Below are positions 1 to 8,351 of a stretch of 64,000 nucleotides of DNA, piece after piece. The stretch's first letter is position 1. Each line of letters begins with the position of its first letter. Both the position numbers and the translations under genes were made by a program. Below the pieces are notes generated by a model. That model was not told the DNA's origin and did not search any database. It saw only the letters and a program-made list of their open reading frames with translations. The DNA comes from Nicotiana tabacum (taxonomy: Eukaryota > Streptophyta > Magnoliopsida > Solanales > Solanaceae): contig NC_134101.1 in NCBI RefSeq assembly GCF_000715075.1, positions 147,411,084-147,475,083 on the forward strand, given 5' to 3'.

Positions 1-216
1 ATGCGAGCAATGACTGTTGTGTTTCATGACATGATACACAAAGAAATAGAGGTGTACGTCGATGACGTGATCATCAAATCTTGGCGTCAGGAGGACCATG
101 TAGCAGACCTAATGAGATTTTTCCAAAGACTCCGGAGGTATGATATCAAGCTTAACCCGGCCAAATGCGCATTCGGGGTCCCATCAGGAAAGTTGCTGGG
201 ATTCATCGTCAGTTGA
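1..216 (+). pseudogene. E1 pol, reverse transcriptase palm fragment
   Basis: This frame encodes the C-terminal palm of a Ty3/gypsy reverse transcriptase. The catalytic YVDD is visible at residues 19-22, followed by the conserved segment around NPAKCAFGV and LGFIVS. It stops at TGA (214-216) and resumes in the same frame directly afterwards with RGIELDPSKIE, so one nonsense change, probably CGA to TGA, separates it from the long downstream frame. It is truncated on the left by the window edge. Confidence 0.9.
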
Positions 217-261
217 CGGGGGATTGAGTTAGACCCATCCAAAATTGAATCCATCCGAGAT

Positions 262-2676
262 TTGCCACCACCAAGGAACAAAACAGAGGTAATGAGTTTG
301 CTGGGTAGACTCAATTACATCAGCCGGTTCATCGCTCAACTCACAGCAACTTGTGAGCCCATATTTCGGCTACTGAGAAAGGATGCTGCAGTAGGTTGGA
401 CGGCAGAGTGTCAGGAGGCTTTCGACCAAATCAAAGGGTATCTGTCTAATCCACCCGTATTGGTCCCGCCTAAGCCCAGGAAGCCCTTAATTCTTTACCT
501 GACGGTCTTGGAAAATTCATTTGGTTGTGTATTGGGGCAACATGACGACACAGGAAGGAAGGAGCAGGCCATCTACTATCTTAGCAAGAAATTCACAGTG
601 CATGAGGTCAAGTACACTCAACTCGAGAAAACGTGTTGCGCCCTAACTTGGGTAGCTCAGAAATTGAAGCACTACCTGTCTTCGTATACTACTTATCTCA
701 TATCCCGTTTGGACCCATTGAAGTATATCTTTCAGAAACCTATGCCCACGGGAAGGTTGGCAAAATGGCAAATTCTGCTCACAGAATTTGATATCATCTA
801 CGTAACAAGGACGGCCATGAAAGCCCAGGCACTGGCAGACCATTTGGCAGAGAATCCCGTTGATGAAAAATACGAGCCCTTAAGAACGTATTTTCCTGAC
901 GAAGAGGTGATGCATACGAATGAGTTGGAATTACCTGAGGAACCGGGTTGGAAGCTTTTCTTCGATGGAGCTGCGAACGCAAAAGGGGTTGGAATAGGAG
1001 CAGTACTCATTTCTGAAACAGGACGGCATTATCCTGTTACGGCTCAACTACGCTTCTATTGCACCAACAATATGGCCGAATATGAGGCTTGCATTCTGGG
1101 TCTGCGCCTGGCCGCTGACATGGATGTCCGGGACGTCTTGGTCTTGGGAGACTCGGACCTCTTGGTACATCAAATTCAGGGTGAATGGGAAACACGAGAT
1201 CTAAAGCTCATACCATACCGACAATGCTTGCATGATCTGAGCAAGCAATTTCGATCGGTAAAGTTCAAACACATCCCGAGAGTTCACAATGAGGTTGCGG
1301 ATGCCTTGGCCACCTTGGCATCAATGCTGCACCACCCTGACAAAATGTATGTTGATCCTCTACACATCCAGGTCTGTGATCAGCACGCCTACTACAATGC
1401 CATAGAAAAAGAAGCAGATGGCGAACCCTGGTTTCATGATATCAAGGAATACCTCAGGATGGGGATATATCCAGAACATACCTCTGGAGACCAAAAAAGA
1501 GCCCTCCGGCGTTTGTCGAATGGTTTCTTCCTCAGTGGGGGAATATTGTACAAAAGAACCCCGGATCTGGGATTGTTGAGATGCATAGATGCCAGGCTGG
1601 CAACAACGGTTATGGCAGAAGTACATGCTGGAGTTTGTGGGCCACACATGAGTGGATATGTATTGGCAAGAAAAATCCTTCGAACAGGGTGTTATTGGCT
1701 CACCATGGAACACGACTGTATCACTTTTGTGAGGAAATGCCATCAGTGCCAGATACATGGAGACTTGATTCACTCTCCACCAACAGAGTTACATACGGTG
1801 TCAGCACCCTGGCCGTTTGTAGCATGGGGCATGGATGTCATTGGGCCCATCGAGCCAGCAGCGTCCAACGGTCATAGGTTCATTCTAGTGACCATTGATT
1901 ACTTCACCAAATGGGTTGAGGCTAAAACCTTCAAATCAGTAACTAAGAAGGCAGTGGTGGACTTTGTTCACTCCCATATCATCTGCAGATTTGGGATCCC
2001 AAAAGTGATCATCACGGATAACGGTGCGAATCTTAATAGCAGCTTGATGAGAGAGGTATGCCAACAATTCAAGATTACACACTGCAATTCCACCCCATAT
2101 CGTCCTAAGGCAAATGGAGCAGTCGAAGCAGCCAATAAGAATATCAAGAAGATACTGCGAAAAATGGTGGAAGGGTCCAGACAATGGCACGAGAAATTAC
2201 CCTTTGCCTTGTTGGGTTACCGCACTACCGTCCGGACTTCCGTAGGCACAACTCCTTATTTGTTGGTATATGGAACTGAGGCCGTGATACCAGCGGAGGT
2301 CGAAATTCCGTCCCTCCGAATTGTCACTGAAGCCGGAATTGATGATGATGAATGGACCAAAACTCGCTTGGAACAGTTGAGCCTGATAGATGAGAAAATA
2401 TTGGCAGCAGTGTGCCATGGTCAGCTGTACCAGAAGAGAATGGCAAGAGCGTATAATAAAAAGGTGCGCCCCAGGAAGTTTGAAGTAGGGCAGTTGGTAT
2501 TGAAGAAGATCCTCCCACATCAGGTCGAGGCAAAAGGCAAATTCGCCCCAAATTGGCAAGGACCTTATATCGTGACCAGAGTATTGTCCAACGGTGCTTT
2601 GTGTTTGACAGATGTCGAAGGTAGATGCGTCGACATGGCTATCAATTCGGATGCAGTCAAGAGATATTATGCGTAA
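262..2676 (+). CDS. pol: E1 pol polyprotein: RT connection, gypsy RNase H, archaeal-type RNase H, integrase
   Basis: An 804-codon open frame, the longest in the window, in frame with the RT fragment upstream. Residues 1-60 are the RT-RNase H connection (SLLGRLNYISRF). Residues about 78-200 are the gypsy RNase H, but the first catalytic Asp is not visible: the usual D-A-S position reads LTVLEN. Residues about 228-355 are a second RNase H with D235, E273, D297 and D347 in the expected order; this duplicate domain is typical of the Tat lineage. Integrase follows: zinc finger H455, H462, C493, C496; catalytic triad D525, D586 and E622, with exactly 35 residues between D586 and E622; then a basic C-terminal domain. 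No chromodomain is seen. Apart from the stop at 214-216 the frame is unbroken, which suggests a fairly recent element. The listed start is only the first ATG after that stop, not a real initiation site. Confidence 0.93.
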   Translation: MPPPRNKTEVMSLLGRLNYISRFIAQLTATCEPIFRLLRKDAAVGWTAECQEAFDQIKGYLSNPPVLVPPKPRKPLILYLTVLENSFGCVLGQHDDTGRKEQAIYYLSKKFTVHEVKYTQLEKTCCALTWVAQKLKHYLSSYTTYLISRLDPLKYIFQKPMPTGRLAKWQILLTEFDIIYVTRTAMKAQALADHLAENPVDEKYEPLRTYFPDEEVMHTNELELPEEPGWKLFFDGAANAKGVGIGAVLISETGRHYPVTAQLRFYCTNNMAEYEACILGLRLAADMDVRDVLVLGDSDLLVHQIQGEWETRDLKLIPYRQCLHDLSKQFRSVKFKHIPRVHNEVADALATLASMLHHPDKMYVDPLHIQVCDQHAYYNAIEKEADGEPWFHDIKEYLRMGIYPEHTSGDQKRALRRLSNGFFLSGGILYKRTPDLGLLRCIDARLATTVMAEVHAGVCGPHMSGYVLARKILRTGCYWLTMEHDCITFVRKCHQCQIHGDLIHSPPTELHTVSAPWPFVAWGMDVIGPIEPAASNGHRFILVTIDYFTKWVEAKTFKSVTKKAVVDFVHSHIICRFGIPKVIITDNGANLNSSLMREVCQQFKITHCNSTPYRPKANGAVEAANKNIKKILRKMVEGSRQWHEKLPFALLGYRTTVRTSVGTTPYLLVYGTEAVIPAEVEIPSLRIVTEAGIDDDEWTKTRLEQLSLIDEKILAAVCHGQLYQKRMARAYNKKVRPRKFEVGQLVLKKILPHQVEAKGKFAPNWQGPYIVTRVLSNGALCLTDVEGRCVDMAINSDAVKRYYA

Positions 2677-2940
2677 CTTCTTTAATTATGGCAATTTTTG
2701 GTCTATTTGTTTGTATTTGGCATTTGTTGGATAATGAGATGACGGAGGCAATTCTTTCTTCCACCCAAACACTGTTTAACCCTTGCTACCCCCTTTGAGC
2801 CTTAAGTTATTCTTTCATACCCCTCTTTTGGAATCAATAATGGGAAAGACATGAAAAAAAAAGAAAAAAAGAGAGAAAGAAAAATGAAAAGAAGGAAAAG
2901 AAAAAAAAAAGAAGAAGATAAAATCACAAGAAATACAAAA

Positions 2941-2996
2941 CCGTGGGAACTACGTTTGACCTAATTCCTCAAAGAGGATACGTAGGCGCCTCACGG
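2941..2996 (+). other. Structured element, copy 1 (hairpin)
   Basis: Outer arms CCGTG (2941-2945) and CACGG (2992-2996) enclose CTACGT (2950-2955) and ACGTAG (2980-2985), with an inner TCCTC/GAGGA pairing. It is followed by GGCTCGGTCA. A diverged copy with matching base-pair changes lies at 6072-6123. Confidence 0.6.
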
Positions 2997-3429
2997 CTCG
3001 GTCATAGTATGCATCATAGTGAATATAGGATGCATAAGGTACATAGTGTGCATAATAAGCACAGCGTGCGTAACGCACATAGCGCAACATAAGTATAAAA
3101 AATAAATTCCCCAAGCGAGAGAACTGGGGCAGAGGTTATGTTTTAAATTCCAACAAAGGTTTGATTCCAAAAGTTGTAGCACACCACCCATCAGATTATT
3201 TTCATTTTTCATAGCCTTTCTTTAACTCCACACCAAAACCAACATCAATGTCCAAAAGACCTCCCGATCAATGTTCAAGAGATGTCGAGTCAGGCAAATA
3301 AGACCGGGAATAATACACCAATCCCCAGCAAAGAAGAGGATCGTAAGACTGGGAACGAATTGATAGTCAAAGGGATCTACAGAAGAGAGGGTCGTATCTA
3401 CAATGCCCCGATTCCTCGAAACAAATAAA

Positions 3430-3608
3430 ATGAGAGAGTCTTATCGGTGAAAACCTTCACAGGCACCGAGAGGCGATGTAAGACGAGGGATATGAAATGA
3501 GAGAGTCTTATTGGTGAAAACCTTCACAGGCACCATAAGGCGCCGGGAGATGAGAGAAAAGAGAGAGTCTCATTAGTGAAAACCCCTCGAAGGGCACTAT
3601 GAGGCGAC
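3430..3608 (+). repeat. Three tandem covarying hairpin repeats
   Basis: Three copies spaced about 65-70 bp apart share GAGAGTCT, an arm, GTGAAAACC, an inner stem and a returning arm. The arms are CTTATCGGTG with CACCGAGAGG in copy 1, CTTATTGGTG with CACCATAAGG in copy 2, and CTCATTAGTG with CACTATGAGG in copy 3. The stem pairs C-G, T-A, T-A at one position, G-C, G-C, A-T at the next, and T-A against C-G further out, so pairing is kept while sequence changes. The inner stem also shifts from CCT/AGG to CCC/GGG. Function is not known to me. Confidence 0.7.
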
Positions 3609-4360
3609 AAGATAGAGCAGCAAAAGCTACCACATTCGCAACGAGATGAACATCCATTTATCATCCCCAGCAAGTCAGACCATCGGGCAAATCGATTGAT
3701 ACAAATAGACTGGGTCGGGAATCTATGGTGCATGTCATGATCACGGGGACCAGTAATGTCCTCCAGATAAGTTCTTTTGATTATCTCCTCCCACAAAAAT
3801 ATTGGTTCAGAAAGATTTTATCCTTTCCATATCTTTTATTTCTTTCCCTAAAATGTGTCTTGAAAGGATTTTTCAAAGCTTACTACCAGAAACCGAAGGG
3901 GAATTCACCCAATGCAGGATAATACAAACAGTCTTAAAGGCCGGTCCCGGGCAATGCAGTGATTGTGCCCGGAAATTTTGGAAGAAGTAAGCTCCAAAAG
4001 GGAGTGGTTTCGGGAGTTAGAAGCAGACTCCCACATCATGTGTTTAAAGAGAAAGCAGAAAAGGGGATAAATTGAAAACCAATCCCCAGCAGGCTAGAGA
4101 CCCCCAACAAGCAACTTTGCCCGCCAACCAATTATGGGGACAAAGAGCAAGAAAAGAGGAAGAGAGAAAAATTGCTCGCCAGAAAGGCACCCTCTACCAC
4201 CACGATTAAAACTGACCAAATCCTTTTGTCTGTTGCAGGAGAATAGAGGATTGATGAGGGCAGCAAGATGCAACGCCATGGAAGTCACCAAAAACCGGGG
4301 CAGAAAATTTTCTGCCGATTGTCGAAAATTTTCTCGGAAGAACGGGGAAACAATTTCAAT

Positions 4361-5516
4361 ACTTAAGTTCTAGGTCGCCCACCAGTATAATGCGGGAATA
4401 CTTTTAAGTTCTAGGTCGCCCACCAGTATAATGCGGGAATACTTTTAAGTTCTAGGTCGCCCACCAGTATAATGCGGGAATACATTTAAGTTCTAGGTCG
4501 CCCACCAGTATAATGCGGGAATACTTTTAAGTTCTAGGTCGCCCACCAGTATAATGCGGGAATACTTTTAAGTTCTAGGTCGCCCACCAGTATAATGCGG
4601 GAATACATTTAAGTTCTAGGTCGCCCACCAGTATAATGCGGGAATACTTTTAAGTTCTAGGTCGCCCACCAGTATAATGCGGGAATACTTTTAAGTTCTA
4701 GGTCGCCCACCAGTATAATGCGGGAATACATTTAAGTTCTTAGGTCGCCCACCAGTATAATGCGGGAATACATTTAAGTTCTAGGTCGCCCACCAGTATA
4801 ATGTGGGAATACATTTAAGTTCTAGGTCGCCCACCAGTATAATGCGGGAATACTTTTAAGTTCTAGGTCGCCCACCAGTATAATGCGGGAATACTTTTAA
4901 GTTCTAGGTCGCCCACCAGTATAATGCGGGAATACTTTTAAGTTCTAGGTCGCCCACCAGTATAATGCGGGAATACTTTTAAGTTCTAGGTCGCCCACCA
5001 GTATAATGCGGGAATACATTTAAGTTCTAGGTCGCCCACCAGTATAATGCGGGAATACTTTTAAGTTCTAGGTCGCCCACCAGTATAATGCGGGAATACA
5101 TTTAAGTTCTAGGTCGCCCACCAGTATAATGCGGGAATACATTTAAGTTCTAGGTCGCCCACCAGTATAATGCGGGAATACTTTTAAGTTCTAGGTCGCC
5201 CACCAGTATAATGCGAGAATACATTTAAGTTCTAGGTCGCCCACCAGTATAATGCGGGAATACTTTTAAGTTCTAGGTCGCCCACCAGTATAATGCGGGA
5301 ATACATTTAAGTTCTAGGTCGCCCACCAGTATAATGCGGGAATACATTTTAAGTTCTAGGTCGCCCACCAGTATAATGCGGGAATACTTTTAAGTTCTAG
5401 GTCGCCCACCAGTATAATGCGGGAATACATTTTAAGTTCTAGGTCGCCCACCAGTATAATGCGGGAATACTTTTAAGTCCTAGGTCGCCCACCAGTATAA
5501 TGCGGGAATACTTTTA
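4361..5516 (+). repeat. 41-bp tandem array, 28 copies
   Basis: A nearly perfect tandem repeat with a 41-bp unit containing GGTCGCCCACCAGTATAATG. I count 28 copies. Units differ mainly at one base, giving ATACTTTT or ATACATTT at the junction, plus rare single-base insertions (near 4741, 5347 and 5431) and substitutions (TGTGGG near 4803; GCGAGAA near 5214). The unit is not a multiple of three, so the array is not coding. It lies in the tail between pol and the 3' LTR of E1; tandem arrays at this position are known in Tat/Ogre elements and can seed satellite DNA. Confidence 0.97.
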
Positions 5517-6251
5517 GCTCTAGAGTTTGGAATCAGTAGCCCCACCTGAAGACGGAAGGTTACAACAGAGAGCCCCAAGCAGGAAAAACAATAAAATCCC
5601 GAGCGCCAAGAAGCAGAAGTCTGCCAAAGCAAGCGCACATTCAAAAGCAAGAAAGAACGCGTCTCAGAAGAAGCGGTTCGGAAACATTGTAGCATGCCCA
5701 ACATAACAATTCTGATGAAAAGCCATACCGCTGAAGAAACCATTGAAAGATTTAAGGAAGAGAGCCATGTTCCCATCAAATCAAGCAAAGTGATGAGAAC
5801 TGACATTCAGAAAAGGTGAAGGACTAGCATCATCTCCAAGTTCACAAAATAAAGGCGTCAGAGGAAAGCGTTAGCCGACAAGAAAGCAAGGCAACAAGAA
5901 CAAGTTGAAGATGGAAGAGATTTCAGGATCCTCAGTTTAACTTAGCTTCTTGTTTTCCTTTTAGAGCAATGTAATAGGGAGATCGGTTGAGCAGTAGCAT
6001 CCTACAGCAGCATACAAAAGCGCACAACAACAGCAAACACTACAGTCACACGGTAGTCCCAGCTACCAAAATTTCCCGAACTACATTGACCTGATTCCTG
6101 TTCAGCCCAGGATATGTAGGAAACCTCTGAAGCAAAGGTTCGGTCAAATCTTTTTCAGAAAATGCTTCACACGGAGTATTCGGACGGGCAAAAATCGCTC
6201 GCTTTATCTTTGCGCGAAAACCCTTCGTGTCTTCGTGCAAAGAGGGGCAGC
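5517..6251 (+). other. E1 non-coding tail, distal part, with polypurine tract
   Basis: No gene is visible. It contains a second copy of the structured element (6072-6123) and ends in AAAGAGGGGCAGC (about 6239-6251), purine-rich and directly before the LTR start TGTAAGCACG, as expected for the plus-strand primer site. Confidence 0.7.
6072..6123 (+). other. Structured element, copy 2 (hairpin)
   Basis: Arms TTTCC (6072-6076) and GGAAA (6119-6123) enclose CTACAT (6081-6086) and ATGTAG (6114-6119), with inner TCCT/AGGA. It shares GAACTAC, TTGACCT and ATTCCT with the copy at 2941 and is followed by GGTTCGGTCA. The stem differs from copy 1 by compensatory changes (CTACGT/ACGTAG to CTACAT/ATGTAG). 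Confidence 0.6.
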
Positions 6252-6901
6252 TGTAAGCACGTGATTTTTGCTTCACGGACGATCGCTCCAAAAGAAAATA
6301 AAAAATAGTGACAAATGGCTTCGCTGCACAATTTTTCGATCTTTCCGTAACATGTGTTGTTGGTCATTTGTGTGTCTGCCCATTTTGCATCCAGTCACTA
6401 TCAAACAAAAATACAAAACTATGTGTCGGTAAAAGAAAATTCAAAAAAATATATATATGTGTGCATCGTCCGTTCTAGGCTTTTAGCTAACTTACTTAAA
6501 TATTTTTGTGATAATTGTGTTAAAATGTTGCATTGTTGCTTAGTTTTAATTTCGTTATTTTATTATTTGTTATTTTTATTTTTGTTTTTGTTTTAAAAGA
6601 AAAGTAAAATTAGAAAACAAAAAGTGAAAGAAATTGGTTTGGGCCAAAAGAAATTAAACAAAAATAATAGGCCCAACCAGCACTCAGACCCAATCCAAGT
6701 CCGGCTGCCCAGCCCTCTTCTGAAACGACGCCGTTTCAGGCAAATCAATCTGAACCGTTCAAACTCTCGATCCAACGGCTCAGGACCTCTATCAGTAACC
6801 GCTTCAAAACCCGACCCAGGAACCAATCCGATCCAACCCCTCACTTAAACCAAACGACCCCGTTTAACTACCAAACGACCCCGTCTCATTTCTCAGCATC
6901 A

Positions 6902-6965
6902 GATCCAAGCCGTTGAGATCATCTGATCTAACGGCTCAGATCCAATCAACCTCCCCATATATAAA
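6902..6965 (+). promoter_or_regulatory. LTR promoter candidate: inverted repeat plus TATA
   Basis: Inverted arms GATCCAAGCCGTTGAGATC (6902-6920) and GATCTAACGGCTCAGATC (6925-6942) sit just upstream of TATATAAA (6958-6965). Upstream are three AAACGAC(G/C)CCGT palindrome-like motifs (about 6723, 6852 and 6871). The arrangement resembles a bidirectional factor-binding block in front of a TATA box. Start site and factor are inferred, not shown. Confidence 0.5.
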
Positions 6966-8343
6966 CTCAGCCCCTTTACCCCGCACCCCCTATCCGAACC
7001 CCCCCTTCAGTCATCTCCTTCCCCGAACCCTGAAACCCCCAAACCCTAACGCCGCCCTAGTTTCCCTTCCACCAAAACCCGGCGGCATGAACGCCGGTGG
7101 CCACCTCCCGAACACCCTAAGACCCCCTCACTCTCCTGAACATGGATCTGTTACTCCCTAGCCTCGAATCACTTTCGTTCGTCTCGAATCTTCATTTGAA
7201 GATTTGAGTCGAACCCGGATCTATGCCAAACCACCCCATCTTCATACCAGACACCCCCTGACCTTCCTCGTGACCAAACCAAGCTTGGTTTGGTCCGAAT
7301 CTACCCACAACTCCTTAAAAATCAGATCTGGAAATCCAGACCTTAGGACACATGCACCTGGGGAACCCGGCCAGTCTTGACAAGGGTTTGAGGTCTAATA
7401 GACCTTAATCAAGGTGTTCTCATGTGAGAACACCCTGATTAAAGTTTGTTCGGCCTCAAGGGTTCGAAGTTGAATCAAAATTTGGGTCATTTTTGATTTC
7501 AAACCTTTTTGGTAAGTTTTTCTTTCTTTTGTTTTAGTTCTAATTAAGCTGTCAGCATGTTCTGTTGTGTTTGTTTGTTATGTTGTTATTTTTATTTCGG
7601 ATTTCTTCCATCTCTGTTAAAGGCCTTTTATTTGGTCGATTGTCTTCTGTTTGTTCTGAATACACTCTGTGATAAACATGATCGTCAGTTAGATTAATCG
7701 TCAAATGAACTAATTCATATAGGCCCAGTAATTTAACAAAAGTTGTCTGATACCCCTTAGGTCCCTGAACGTATTGTTTATACGAGCGACTGATTATTAC
7801 CTGCTATAATTAGTATAGTCGACTCGATAAATGTCGTCGATTAGTTTTCTATAACTAATGAATCGAATGAGCTAATAATGTCGCATGACTAATGAGCCTG
7901 TATTGTTATTTGAATGTTGGGCATTACCCATGAATGGTAGTTTGTAACTACATTGTAAATAATTAGAGGCCAGGTTGGGGCAGTTCTGAAATCGAATGTT
8001 CAAAGCCCAAAGTGCCCTGATGCTGCAATAGGCAGGGCAGTAATAATCCAGGGTTAACAAGGGCATTCTGGGGTATTGAAAAAGATAGAAAGATTAGTAT
8101 AAATGGGCTGACAAGTAGGGTACTAATTTAGGATTAAACGAATACCAATGGGGAACAAGACACAAGGGTATGGGGCTTAAATTGAATAATAAAAGGATGC
8201 CCATAACTCCTGATTAAACAAAACCAGGCGTGGGGAACAAAAGGGGCTGGCACCAAAGATGCTTAGGCATGGGCTTTAATAGGGTATGGGCAGGCTGCAA
8301 GTTGCAGCATGAGGGCAGCCTAGCTGCACCGAGTCATTTGGCT

Positions 8344-8351
8344 TATAAATA
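8344..8351 (+). promoter_or_regulatory. Second TATA-like box in E1 LTR
   Basis: TATAAATA in the context GGCTTATAAATAGGCC, followed by an A/G-rich stretch. It is about 1.4 kb downstream of the first TATA candidate. Either could mark the U3/R border; I cannot tell which is used. Confidence 0.4.

Larger units (their letters stand above)
2677..4360 (+). other. E1 non-coding tail, proximal part
   Basis: No credible coding frame. A purine-only stretch (A/G, about 2852-2931) follows the pol stop. It is followed by a hairpin (2941-2996), an irregular run of short variants of GTGCATAA and GCGTAACGCAC (3005-3100), three covarying hairpin repeats (3430-3608), and three scattered copies of ATCCCCAGCA near 3323, 3664 and 4083. 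Tat elements are known for long, fast-evolving tails between pol and the 3' LTR, which fits. Confidence 0.75.

Noticed and set aside
4361..5516. Possible CRISPR-like array
   Set aside because: The repeat is continuous with no unique spacers, lies in plant nuclear DNA inside a retrotransposon tail, and is a plain minisatellite.
6913..7161. Pro-rich 82-codon frame in the E1 LTR
   Set aside because: C-rich leader-like sequence without stops by composition; no recognisable domain.
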